Shown piece after piece: positions 29,447 to 38,893 of a stretch of 64,000 nucleotides of DNA (position 1 is the first letter of the stretch; every line of letters begins with the position of its first letter). The position numbers and the translations under genes are program-made. The stretch is from contig JABXIA010000120.1 of NCBI GenBank assembly GCA_013373325.1, forward strand, positions 58,443 to 122,442, in the 5' to 3' direction. The notes under the pieces are model-generated. The model saw nothing but the letters and a program-made list of their open reading frames with translations, was not told where the DNA came from and did not search any database. This DNA comes from Paracoccaceae bacterium (GTDB lineage: Bacteria > Pseudomonadota > Alphaproteobacteria > Rhodobacterales > Rhodobacteraceae).

Positions 29447-30097
29447 TCATTGCGCGGCAACTTCCCGGAATCGAGGCAGAAACGCCGGAACATTCTCTGC
29501 ATATCTCTCCCATGCCTCGCCAAACCGGGCCCGACTGTCGGCCTCCTCGCTCTTGGCAAGTCGCGCATACATCCAGACCAGAACCGGGAACATTGCAAGC
29601 GTGAGGATTGTCGGCCATTGCACGAGGAACCCTGCCATGATGAGAGCGAACCCCACATATTGCGGATGCCGTATCCGGGCGTAGGGACCCGTGACCGCCA
29701 GTCGCCCGGCCCGCTGTGCTGCCCAGAGATGGTGCCAGGCCACCGAGATCAGCCAGAAGCCCCCACCGATGAATGCAAAGCTGAGGAAATGGAACGGCCC
29801 GAAATGCGGGTTCGCTTCCCAGCCGAACATCATTTCCAGAAGGTGCCCGCTGTCATGGGCGAACCAGTCAATCCCCGGCCAGTTGGATTGGAGCCAACCC
29901 GACAGGAAAAAGATCGTCAGCGGAAACCCGTACATCTCGACAAAAAGTGCCACGATGAAAGCACTGAATGCGCCGAAGCTGCGCCAGTCACGCGATGTCT
30001 GTGGCTTGAAGAAACTGAACGCGAACAGAATGAAGACCGCCGAATTGATGAACACGAGCAGCCAAAGCCCGTATGACGATCCCGGGTCGCTCGTCAT
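29447..30097 (-). CDS. Isoprenylcysteine carboxyl methyltransferase-like membrane protein
   Basis: GPYARIRHPQYVGFALIMAGFLVQWPT...EEADSRARFGEAWERYAENVPAFLP. Confidence 0.88.
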   Translation of the reverse strand: MTSDPGSSYGLWLLVFINSAVFILFAFSFFKPQTSRDWRSFGAFSAFIVALFVEMYGFPLTIFFLSGWLQSNWPGIDWFAHDSGHLLEMMFGWEANPHFGPFHFLSFAFIGGGFWLISVAWHHLWAAQRAGRLAVTGPYARIRHPQYVGFALIMAGFLVQWPTILTLAMFPVLVWMYARLAKSEEADSRARFGEAWERYAENVPAFLPRFREVAAQ

Positions 30098-30360
30098 TTG
30101 TCATCACCCGATCCGCGGCCGCCATGTCCGCCGTGGCCACCATGACCGCCATGCATGAAGAAATGCATGCCAACACAAAGCAGCAAAGGGAGCCAGATCA
30201 GCAACCCGCTGCCCAGAATGTGCACCCGATGCTCGTAACCCAGCAGTAGTCCACCAAGGATGAGCGCAAAGATCAGGTAGATGCCCGCGCGTGATTTCCA
30301 GAACGAGGGCGGCCTCGGCGGATTGTCATTATCCAAATGTTTTTCGTGATGTCTTGTCAT
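30094..30360 (-). CDS. DUF2933-like small membrane protein with GGH-repeat tail
   Basis: 88 aa, two TM helices, tail HGGHGGHGGHGGRGSGDDK. Confidence 0.75.
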   Translation of the reverse strand: MTRHHEKHLDNDNPPRPPSFWKSRAGIYLIFALILGGLLLGYEHRVHILGSGLLIWLPLLLCVGMHFFMHGGHGGHGGHGGRGSGDDK

Positions 30361-30467
30361 AACACATTCCCGTAGTCAGTTGTGGATCGAGGGGACATGA
30401 AACCAGCCCCCACGCGTCGGAGCCATTCGCGCAGTTTCTGCAAGGTTATGGCCAGTCTTTTTTCGCG

Positions 30468-32948
30468 TCATACGTCATGTCCCTTGAAAAGAACTCCTGC
30501 GGGCGCGCGACGTCCCTGAACCGCATCGAATTCGGCTTCTGTCAGAAAATCAAGCGCCCGCCGCCCCGTGACATCCGCCGCAGCCGCAAGAACATGCGCC
30601 CAGCTTGATCGGTTGGCGAACAGCATCCCGTTGGTATCGAGTGTACCGCCGCGACCGCAAAACCCGAGGAATTTCGACTTCCGCAATCCGGTATCAAGGC
30701 GGCGGAGGAGACCGCAGAGCGGCTCCGGCCTGGTATGCGCGACAAAAACCCGGGCGCCTGCCGTTTCGGGAAAGAATATTTCGAGCGTCGCGTCGGAGGC
30801 GGTCATCTTCGCCTCATGATCGTCGCGGGGGCTGCGGAACCGTCCCGGCTCGACCATCACGATGACACGGTGCCGCACGCTCTTTTCTTTCAGGCGATCC
30901 GACGCCGTGAGAGTTTCGGCCAGTTGGTAAGCGCCAATGGCGACCAAGATCAATTCCGGGTCATCGCCACCGACATCGCGCAGGCAGACCGCGCCGTCGG
31001 CCAGCGCCCGTTGCGCCAGTTCGGGAGATAGCACGTCTGGAACTTCGCGCTTGGGAACCACCATCGTCCAGATCGCCCCGTGTGATCGAAAGACATCCCG
31101 CAGGCATGCGACGGCACTGTTCCAGTCCACAGGAAACACGACGCGAGAGAGATCGGACATCTCCGCCCACATCGTTTCGGCGGCGGTCGTGTCCTGATGC
31201 GACAGCTCGTTCTTGCCATTTTCCCACGTATGCGAGGTGAGGACAACCGGCAGGCCAAGCCAATAGGGTTGGCGACCTGCGGCGATCAATTGCCGCGTGA
31301 AGATCAAATCCTGGCGCAAAGCGCCAAGCATTTTCGTGGCGAAGGCTTCGTAGGAGACTGCCAGATTGAGACCGCTCTTGTTTCCCAGAACGGCGCATAT
31401 GACGGCTTCTTCGTTAAGGGCTGTTATCACGCCACCGGTCTCGGATTCCGGCATCCCGGGCTCGGGGGCGGTCACACGATGCTTCAGCAGATCTAGGGTC
31501 GCGTTCATCCTGTTGCTGCGCATTTCATCAGGGTTGCCGACGCGGGCGCGCAGGCCGGGATTGGCGAGGACAAGCGCTTCGAAGTATTGGTCGAGACCTT
31601 CCATCGGCGAGACGTTTCTGCGACCCTCAGAGGCGTGCCACGGCGGTTCGGGCAGGCTGGGCGTCACCGCCGGGCGCGAGATCAGGGGATGGGCCCGCTC
31701 CTTGGGACGTCCCGAGGCGTCATGGTTGTTGAGCGCAAGCACCGCATCCGACAGGTCTTTTGGCGGCACCCAGAGGTTCGCGGCACCTTCGTTGAAGTCA
31801 CGGCGGGCGGCCGCGTCGGTTCGCGGATTGCCCTCGAGCGGCAGGTTATGCGCACGGTTCGTGCCGGCGCCGGGAAATCCGAAACCTTTGACCGTCTCCG
31901 CGATGCCGTAGTGTAGACGGATCGCAGGTGCTTCGTCCTTTTCCCGAACGGCCAGGGCATCGGCGGCGAGACGTTCCTCGATCTCAAAGATCGCCCAAGC
32001 GAAGGCTGCCGGATCGCGCCCGTCCAGATCGATCGGATCGAAACCGTTCAGCCGCAGGTGCCGACGGAACCAGTCCACGCCGCCGGATTGCGCCATTGTC
32101 GTGCGCTGGTCGATCCGTCGACCGTTCGCGATCATGATCGGGGCGACCGGCCCGGTGTCTTTCGAACGCCACCAGCGCGGTGCCCAGTCGCTTCCGCGCT
32201 GTTCTTCGAAAGCACCGTCACTCATGAACGCCACAAGATGTTCACCGGGCTGAGGCATGTGCCCGTAGAGCAGTCCGGCAAAGCCGAGATAGCCGCCTTC
32301 GATGAGACCGCCGGCGGTATGCGCGTTCACATGGCTGCCGAGCGCAGATGCGGGGCGTCCCTCGGCGGTGATCTCGTAGGAATAGAAATCCCGAACGAAG
32401 CGCGTCAGGCCGGGATCGGAAAACGAGTATCGGTTCTCCTGTTCGGACGACATGTTGTTGACGATGAGGTTCACCGCGTCGATCGCGGCAACGCAATGCC
32501 CCTGTCCCATCAGCCAGGATCGTGTCATGCCGCCAAGCGCGTTTGCAGCCAGATAGCCGACATAGGCTGGAACCATGTTGAGCGACCCGCCGGTATGACC
32601 ATCGGGACCGGCTTTGAAATCCTCGGCGTCAAGCGGTGTCCCGTCCGTGCGCACGTTTCGCGCATAGGTCATATGCACCACGAGCCACATTGCCGCCTTC
32701 GTGATGCGATCTGCTGCGGCGAGGATACGCCAGGCTTCGGCCCTGTCGCGCACTCGCCCGCGACGCTCGAGAATATCGACCATGTCGTGGACCCGCACCT
32801 GTGTCAGGTCGTCATGGGCCGCAAGACCCGCGCCAAGCACCCAATCCGCAAAGGCCGGTTCGTTGCCACGATAGAGAGCGGCCCGATCCCTTGTCCGCAC
32901 TTGCCCGGCGGCCGGCGTCTCCAAGTGCCTGTTGTGGTTTTCGGACAT
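30468..32948 (-). CDS. Phosphoketolase (Xfp) family protein
   Basis: 826 aa; GHTGGSLNMVPAYVGYLAANAL, MGQGHC, GGYLGFAGLLYGHMPQPG, SDGAFEEQRGSDWAPRWWRSKDTGPVAPIMIANGRRID. Confidence 0.85.
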   Translation of the reverse strand: MSENHNRHLETPAAGQVRTRDRAALYRGNEPAFADWVLGAGLAAHDDLTQVRVHDMVDILERRGRVRDRAEAWRILAAADRITKAAMWLVVHMTYARNVRTDGTPLDAEDFKAGPDGHTGGSLNMVPAYVGYLAANALGGMTRSWLMGQGHCVAAIDAVNLIVNNMSSEQENRYSFSDPGLTRFVRDFYSYEITAEGRPASALGSHVNAHTAGGLIEGGYLGFAGLLYGHMPQPGEHLVAFMSDGAFEEQRGSDWAPRWWRSKDTGPVAPIMIANGRRIDQRTTMAQSGGVDWFRRHLRLNGFDPIDLDGRDPAAFAWAIFEIEERLAADALAVREKDEAPAIRLHYGIAETVKGFGFPGAGTNRAHNLPLEGNPRTDAAARRDFNEGAANLWVPPKDLSDAVLALNNHDASGRPKERAHPLISRPAVTPSLPEPPWHASEGRRNVSPMEGLDQYFEALVLANPGLRARVGNPDEMRSNRMNATLDLLKHRVTAPEPGMPESETGGVITALNEEAVICAVLGNKSGLNLAVSYEAFATKMLGALRQDLIFTRQLIAAGRQPYWLGLPVVLTSHTWENGKNELSHQDTTAAETMWAEMSDLSRVVFPVDWNSAVACLRDVFRSHGAIWTMVVPKREVPDVLSPELAQRALADGAVCLRDVGGDDPELILVAIGAYQLAETLTASDRLKEKSVRHRVIVMVEPGRFRSPRDDHEAKMTASDATLEIFFPETAGARVFVAHTRPEPLCGLLRRLDTGLRKSKFLGFCGRGGTLDTNGMLFANRSSWAHVLAAAADVTGRRALDFLTEAEFDAVQGRRAPAGVLFKGHDV

Positions 32949-32966
32949 CCTGATTTCCCTGCTTCT

Positions 32967-33869
32967 CTAGTCGATGCTTGTGCCCGCTCGCACCCCAAGC
33001 GACCCGAATGCTTCAGCCAGAACGTCGGCGATTCCGATCGCATTCGATGGATGCGGTATGGTGTCGGTGGTGATGATCCTTGCGGCACCGGCTGCCAGAA
33101 TGTCATCATGTGCGGAACCGGCGAAAACCGCGTGGATCACGAGGCACACCGGCGCGCGGCTGCCCGCCGCAACGAGCCGTTCAATGGTGCGCACCAAGGT
33201 CCGTCCCGAAGAGGCGATATCGTCCAGGATCACGGGCGTGCCATCGCGCAACACGGCACTTTCCGGCACGCTGACCTCGACCTGACGGTCGCCGGTCCGG
33301 ACCTTGCGCAGCACTTCATAGGGCCGTCCGGCCAGCCGGGCCACCTCGGCCACCCATTGCTGGCTTTCGCTATCGGGGCCCAAAAGAACAGCGTCGGGCA
33401 GGTTAGTCTTGATCCAGTTTGCAAGCAGTGGGGCGGAAACGGCGCGCACCGCTGGGATCGGGAAAACCTCCTCCAGCCGAGCGATCCGGTGCAGATGCGG
33501 ATCGACCGTCACCAGCCAGTCGAAACTTTCACCCAGGAAGTGCGCGAAAAGCCGCGCGCTGACCGCCTGCCCAGCCTCGAAACGGCTGTCCTGCCGCATG
33601 TAACCGAGATAGGGTGCGATCAATCCGACGCGGCGCGCGCCCATCTCGCGGGCCGTCGCCGCGGCGAAGCGCAACGGCAGCGCATGATGGTCTGGATTGC
33701 GTAATGTCGCCAGGAGCGCCACGTCGGCCCCGTCCAGATCGCCCGGCAAGGTCATCAGGCTTTCGCCATCGGGGAAATGGTGCCAGTCGAGCGTGCGCAA
33801 TTCCGCCCCCATCGCGAGTGCCAGAGTTTCGGTCAGTAGCTTCATTTCGGGAAACGGTATGAGGATCAT
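32967..33869 (-). CDS. prs: Ribose-phosphate diphosphokinase
   Basis: VILDDIASSGRTLVRTIERL PRPP loop; PYLGYMRQDSRFEAGQAVSARLFAHFL. Confidence 0.9.
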   Translation of the reverse strand: MILIPFPEMKLLTETLALAMGAELRTLDWHHFPDGESLMTLPGDLDGADVALLATLRNPDHHALPLRFAAATAREMGARRVGLIAPYLGYMRQDSRFEAGQAVSARLFAHFLGESFDWLVTVDPHLHRIARLEEVFPIPAVRAVSAPLLANWIKTNLPDAVLLGPDSESQQWVAEVARLAGRPYEVLRKVRTGDRQVEVSVPESAVLRDGTPVILDDIASSGRTLVRTIERLVAAGSRAPVCLVIHAVFAGSAHDDILAAGAARIITTDTIPHPSNAIGIADVLAEAFGSLGVRAGTSID

Positions 33870-35374
33870 GGGCCCTCCTCGGACAGCGTGAGAACCCCGG
33901 TTTGGGATTCGGCATAGGCCAGGGCATAGGCCAGTTCGCCCGCTGTCTCGGCATGGAGTTCATAGAGCGGCTGGCCCTCGTCCACCCGGTCGCCCAACCG
34001 CACCAGCAAGCGAATGCCTGCGCATTTCTGACGCGGCGCGCCTGCCAGCTTGGCGATGCGGGCGATCCGGCGGTTATCCACGGATGTCAAAAGGCCCGCG
34101 TGGGGGGCGTGTATCTCGATCCGCTGCGCCGCCGTTCCGGGTTCCCGGAACCCGCCCTGCGCCTCACAGATCGCCATGAACCTGGCCTCAGCCGCGCCGC
34201 TATCCAGCAGAGCCCGGGCCCGGTCTCGTCCCTGCCCCGCCACGCCGTCGGGAGCGAGGTCCAGAAGATGCCCGGCCAGATCCAGCGCCCTTTCGCGCAG
34301 GTCCGCAGGCGCATCGGGCGCGCGTCGCAGGACCGCCAGCACGTCGATGGCTTCCAGCGTCGGGCCGATGCCGCGCCCGACCGGAGCGATGCCGTCGCTG
34401 ATATGCAGCGCCAGGTTCAGACCCAACGCATTGCTGACCGCTGACACACGGACGCCGAGTGCCTCGGCAGCCTTCTCAGAGCGCACCTTGGCCGTGGGTC
34501 CGACCGGCATGTCGATCAGGACATGCGTGGCACCCGCCGCGGCCTTCTTCGACAGTACGCTTGCCACCAACTGACCGGTCGAGTCGAAATCAAGCGGGCG
34601 TTCGACACGAATGAAATGATCGTCGGCGGGGCTGAGGGCGAGCCCGCCACCCCAGACGATGCACCCGCCTTCTGCTTCGACTACCCTGCGCAGCGCGGCG
34701 GCGTCGAGCGCAACGGGTGCCATGGCCTCCATCGTGTCGGCCGTCCCTGCCGGCGACGTGATCGCACGGCTGGACGTCTTGGGAATCAGGTGCCCCGCTG
34801 CGGCGATGATAGCAACCACGATCGGCGTCGTTCGATTGCCCGGCAAACCGCCGACGCAATGCTTGTCGAGAATGGTCCGCCCTCCCCAGTCGAGCGTCTG
34901 CCCGGCGCCCTGCATGGCGCGGGTCAGTGCCACGGTCTCGGGCTCATCCAGCCGCTCACCCGCACAGGCGGTGACGAAAGCGGCAAGCTCGAGATCGGAC
35001 AGCCGGCTGTCGAGCGTGTCGCTCACGATTGCCGCGAACCCAGCCTGATCCAGCCTGTCGCCATAGGCTTTCGACCGGATCATCGACGCGGAAACGGGCG
35101 GTTCGGGATGAGAAAACGCTCCCTTGTCCCCTGCTCGCGCACCAAGCGCCGCCCAAGCCGAGGCGGACAGCGCCGCCTGATCCACGTCAAGCCACGCTCC
35201 GCGGCCAACGACATTCAGGGTTGCGATGATCCAACGGTCCTCCAGGTCGATCCGCACACGGGTCTGGGCCGCGAACCCGTCGGAGCGACAGATGTGGCAG
35301 TCTTCGTTCATATAGACGACCGGTTGCCGGTAGGTGTCGATCCCGGCGGGGACAAGAGCAAGCGTATCGGTCAT
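33866..35374 (-). CDS. Thymidine phosphorylase / AMP phosphorylase family (about 500-aa class)
   Basis: DKHCVGGLPGNRTTPIVVAIIAAAGHLIPKTSSRAITSPAGTADTMEAMAPV; extra N-terminal domain. Confidence 0.88.
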   Translation of the reverse strand: MTDTLALVPAGIDTYRQPVVYMNEDCHICRSDGFAAQTRVRIDLEDRWIIATLNVVGRGAWLDVDQAALSASAWAALGARAGDKGAFSHPEPPVSASMIRSKAYGDRLDQAGFAAIVSDTLDSRLSDLELAAFVTACAGERLDEPETVALTRAMQGAGQTLDWGGRTILDKHCVGGLPGNRTTPIVVAIIAAAGHLIPKTSSRAITSPAGTADTMEAMAPVALDAAALRRVVEAEGGCIVWGGGLALSPADDHFIRVERPLDFDSTGQLVASVLSKKAAAGATHVLIDMPVGPTAKVRSEKAAEALGVRVSAVSNALGLNLALHISDGIAPVGRGIGPTLEAIDVLAVLRRAPDAPADLRERALDLAGHLLDLAPDGVAGQGRDRARALLDSGAAEARFMAICEAQGGFREPGTAAQRIEIHAPHAGLLTSVDNRRIARIAKLAGAPRQKCAGIRLLVRLGDRVDEGQPLYELHAETAGELAYALAYAESQTGVLTLSEEGP

Positions 35375-36753
35375 CGCGGCCGGTCCAGATAGACGGATTC
35401 GAGGTGCTCCGGGACGCGCACGGATCGTCCAAGCTCGTGTTTGACGCGAAATCTCAGGGTGTCCGCAGCCGAAGGTTCCCCGTGGGTCAGATAGGTCATC
35501 GTGGGTGCGGGACCGGCGGACATCCAGCGCAGGATTTCGTCGGCATCGGCATGCCCGGAAAAGGACTGGAGCTGAACCACTTCGGCCTCGATCGGGAACT
35601 CTCGTCCGAACATGCGCAAGGTTCGCGCGCCATCGGCCAGCACCGCGCCACGTGTTCCGCCGGCCTGAAAGCCGGACAGCAGGATCGTGTTCCGCCTGTC
35701 GCCGCCAAAGCTTGCCAGATGGTGCAGGATGCGCCCGCCGGTCAGCATTCCGCTGGCGGAGACGATGATCATCGGGCCCTGGCGCGTGTTCAGATCCTTC
35801 GATTGCTCGACCGTGTTGACGCGCTTGGCAATCTCGAACATCGCGACGCAGTCTTCGCGGCTGACGTGATGCTCTGCGTGGTGGCGGTGATAGATATCGG
35901 TCGCATCCACGGCCATCGGGCTGTTGAGGAACACCGGTACATAGGGAATGTCCCCCCGCGCCATGAGCCGCGCGATATGCAGCATCACCCCCTGCGCCCG
36001 TCCGACCGCAAATGACGGGATCAGTACCGTGCCGCCACGGGCAAACGTGCGCTTCAGGACTGGGGCCAGTTCGGCCTCGGGGTCGGTATCGGGATGGGAG
36101 CGATTGCCGTAGGTGGATTCGCAGACCAGCACATCGGCTCCACCGAACGGTTTCGGCGGCCGCATCAGCGGATCGGGATCATGGCCCAGATCGCCGCTGA
36201 AATGGACGACCCTGTCGCCGATCTCGAAACGGATCTGGGCGGCGCCCAGAAGGTGCCCGGCCGGGATGAAACGGGCGGCGACCCCGTCGCCGAGGTCGAT
36301 CCTCTGATCGAAGCCATGCGGCCGAAGGCGTTCCAGCGCCGCCTCTGCATCCTTGAGCGTATAGAGCGGTTTGGGGTTCTTGTGTTTGGAAAACCCCCTC
36401 CGGGCGGCAAAGCGCGCCTCTTCTTCCTGAATGTGTCCGCTGTCGGGCAGGATAAGCCCGCAAAGGTCTGCTGTCGCCTCGGTGCAGTGGACCCGGCCGC
36501 CGAACCCCGCCCGGATCAGCGCCGGCAGGTATCCCGAATGGTCGAGATGTGCATGTGTGAGCAGCACAGTGTCGATCGTGTTCGGACGCACGGGAAACGT
36601 TTTGCGGTTGCGTTCTCGCAGGTTCTTGAACCCCTGGAACAGGCCGCAATCCACGAGAATGCGCCGTCCCATGGCCTCGATCAGATAACGCGATCCCGTC
36701 ACGGTCCCGGCGGCACCCAGAAAGCGTAGTTTCGGACGTGTGATTTGTGTCAT
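35371..36753 (-). CDS. MBL-fold beta-CASP metallo-hydrolase
   Basis: LTHAHLDHSGYLP, VCESTYGNRSH, IIVSASGMLTGGRILHHL, SGHADADEIL. Confidence 0.93.
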   Translation of the reverse strand: MTQITRPKLRFLGAAGTVTGSRYLIEAMGRRILVDCGLFQGFKNLRERNRKTFPVRPNTIDTVLLTHAHLDHSGYLPALIRAGFGGRVHCTEATADLCGLILPDSGHIQEEEARFAARRGFSKHKNPKPLYTLKDAEAALERLRPHGFDQRIDLGDGVAARFIPAGHLLGAAQIRFEIGDRVVHFSGDLGHDPDPLMRPPKPFGGADVLVCESTYGNRSHPDTDPEAELAPVLKRTFARGGTVLIPSFAVGRAQGVMLHIARLMARGDIPYVPVFLNSPMAVDATDIYHRHHAEHHVSREDCVAMFEIAKRVNTVEQSKDLNTRQGPMIIVSASGMLTGGRILHHLASFGGDRRNTILLSGFQAGGTRGAVLADGARTLRMFGREFPIEAEVVQLQSFSGHADADEILRWMSAGPAPTMTYLTHGEPSAADTLRFRVKHELGRSVRVPEHLESVYLDRPR

Positions 36754-36755
36754 GC

Positions 36756-37115
36756 CTAAGTCTCCCTATTCGCGATGGCGTTGAAGAGCCCGCCGAAGAT
36801 CAACGCGGCATACCAGCCATAGAGAAAGCTCTCGACCAGACCGACGATGAAGCCAAGCGGTGTCAGCCAGACGAACCCTGGCAGCAGGCCGGACCAGGTC
36901 TGGTACATCGCATAGCCGGGAAAGATCAGATCGAACGCGATGCAGACCAGATAGGTCACCGCCAGAAACAGGCTCAGCGCCCAGCCCAGCGGCACAAGTG
37001 GCAGGCGCGCGCGCCCCGTCGCGGTATCCGCGCCCATGACACATGCCCCGCACGTCATGCGCAGGGCCAGGAAAAGGATCGCCGCGACTGCGGTGAAATA
37101 GATGATAGGCATCAT
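36756..37115 (-). CDS. Conserved small membrane protein
   Basis: 119 aa, about 3-4 TM helices, near-contiguous with the MBL gene (stop-to-start spacing). Confidence 0.65.
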   Translation of the reverse strand: MMPIIYFTAVAAILFLALRMTCGACVMGADTATGRARLPLVPLGWALSLFLAVTYLVCIAFDLIFPGYAMYQTWSGLLPGFVWLTPLGFIVGLVESFLYGWYAALIFGGLFNAIANRET

Positions 37116-37224
37116 GGCTTGTTCCCTCCTCGCCGCCGGTGGGACCGGTCCGCAAGAGCCTTGCTATCCGGCGCCGCCGTGCCGTGGCTCGCGCGGGACG
37201 CAGATCCCGCGCGGGGGTGTCGTG

Positions 37225-37389
37225 TCAGTGGCCGCAGCAGCAGCCGGATTTGGCCGGCGTCTCCTTGGCGGATTCCGTGACGCGCGGCTCGGGCTTGGCT
37301 TGGCCCTGCGCGTCGGATTTGCCGCCGCAACATCCGGTCGATTTCTCGGCGGCGCTGGCTTGCTTCGGGGTATTGGAAAGACTGTCCAT
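37225..37389 (-). CDS. Cys-rich 54-aa protein
   Basis: MDSLSNTPKQASAAEKSTGCCGGKSDAQGQAKPEPRVTESAKETPAKSGCCCGH; not in the supplied ORF track; purine-rich upstream (ggaggtcc). Confidence 0.6.
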   Translation of the reverse strand: MDSLSNTPKQASAAEKSTGCCGGKSDAQGQAKPEPRVTESAKETPAKSGCCCGH

Positions 37390-37572
37390 CTGGACCTCCT
37401 CTTGTTGCCTTCGTTCTATAGACGCGGCTCGACGGACAGCATTACAGGAATTCGGACATTGGCGCGTTTGCAGTGTGAGGATGCGGGCGGTCTCGCAGGC
37501 CGGAGGCAGTCGTTTGGCAGCTCCGACCGGGACGCCCGATCCGGGCTGGCATGGGTCGAGCGGTTCTGACAG

Positions 37573-38769
37573 CTACAGCAGTCGTCGCGCGGCCCAGCCA
37601 ATCGCCTCCAGGCCACGCGCGCGCAAGCCGCGGCGGTGCCACGCCGGCTGGGTGATTTCAGCGGCCTCTGCGAGGTCGCCCAGATACTGCGCCTGCAGTT
37701 GCTCGGCCAGGGTCCGATCCCGAGCGATCAACACGAGCTCCTGGTTGATGAACAGGCTTCGGTAGTCGAGGTTTGCCGAGCCCACGATCGACCAAGCCGC
37801 GTCGATGACCGAAGTCTTGGCATGCAGTTGGCGCGGCAGGTATTCATAGACCCTCACGCCCGCCGACAGAAGGTGCGCATATGCAGCCCGAGTCGCCCAG
37901 CCGGCGACCGGCGGATCGCTCCGGCGGGGGACCAGCAAACGTGCGTCCACGCCGCGCCGGGCGGCGGCCTGAAGCGCGCGGTCGACCACGGTTCCAGGAC
38001 TGAAATATGGTGAGGTCAGATAAACGTGGGTTTGCGCCATTTCGATCAGCCCCGCATGCAGACAGGCAAGCCGCTTGCGGCACAGGCGCGAGTAGCTCGG
38101 CACCAGCAACCCCTCGATCCCCTTGGTATCATCGGGAATCGCGCTGGCCGGAAGCTGGCCAGCGTCAAGCCAGAGTCGCTCGAAATGCCTGACAGCGAGC
38201 TCCACCAGCGGGCCCGCGACGCGCACATGGGTGTCTCGCTGACGGGTCTCGCCGTGAAGTCGGCGCGAGTTCAGTCGGCGTATGTTGAAACCGCCCAGGA
38301 ATGCTTCCCGGCCATCGACGACCAGAAGCTTGCGGTGGTTGCGTTGCAGATATCTCAGCGGGTGCAGCAGGCTGAAGGGGCGAAACCAGCGGAACCGGAC
38401 CCCGGCCTGTTTCAATTCGTGTCGCAGCCTGCGAAAGTTTCTCTGGCCGGCACCGAAGGCGTCGAGGTGCAGCCGCACGTCAAGGCCGGCGCGCGCTTTT
38501 TCCGCGAGCGCGGCCACGAAACGCGCGCCGACCTCGTCGGCCGCAAAGATATAGGACTCCATGCGGATATCGCGCGTCGCGCGCTCAATCGCGGCGATCA
38601 TCTCGTCGAAAAGCACATCGCCTTCGACGAAAAGCCGGAACGTGCCCTCGCCCTCGCCGAGGTCCGGCACACACATCGCAGCGCGCGCATGTTTGCTCGA
38701 CCGCGAGACGCCCGTTGCTTTGCGGCTGATACCGTCCGCCCGAATAAAATTTCTGTCAAAGACGCGCAT
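37573..38769 (-). CDS. Phospholipase D / cardiolipin synthase family
   Basis: Two HKD-type motifs: NHRKLLVVDGREAFLGGFNI and LHAKTSVIDAAWSIVGSANLDYRS. Confidence 0.92.
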   Translation of the reverse strand: MRVFDRNFIRADGISRKATGVSRSSKHARAAMCVPDLGEGEGTFRLFVEGDVLFDEMIAAIERATRDIRMESYIFAADEVGARFVAALAEKARAGLDVRLHLDAFGAGQRNFRRLRHELKQAGVRFRWFRPFSLLHPLRYLQRNHRKLLVVDGREAFLGGFNIRRLNSRRLHGETRQRDTHVRVAGPLVELAVRHFERLWLDAGQLPASAIPDDTKGIEGLLVPSYSRLCRKRLACLHAGLIEMAQTHVYLTSPYFSPGTVVDRALQAAARRGVDARLLVPRRSDPPVAGWATRAAYAHLLSAGVRVYEYLPRQLHAKTSVIDAAWSIVGSANLDYRSLFINQELVLIARDRTLAEQLQAQYLGDLAEAAEITQPAWHRRGLRARGLEAIGWAARRLL

Positions 38770-38893
38770 GGTTCCCGCTTAGCGCATCGTGAATCTGGCA
38801 GCAACGTCAGGGTCGTCGACTGGTGCGCCGCTTCCTGATATGATGGCGCGAGAACCTGCTTTGATCTCGATGGTGGCGCGATGGCCAGGGCGG

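Noticed and set aside
32058-33704. 548-aa plus-strand ORF
   Set aside because: Antisense to phosphoketolase and PRPP synthetase, whose motifs are unambiguous.
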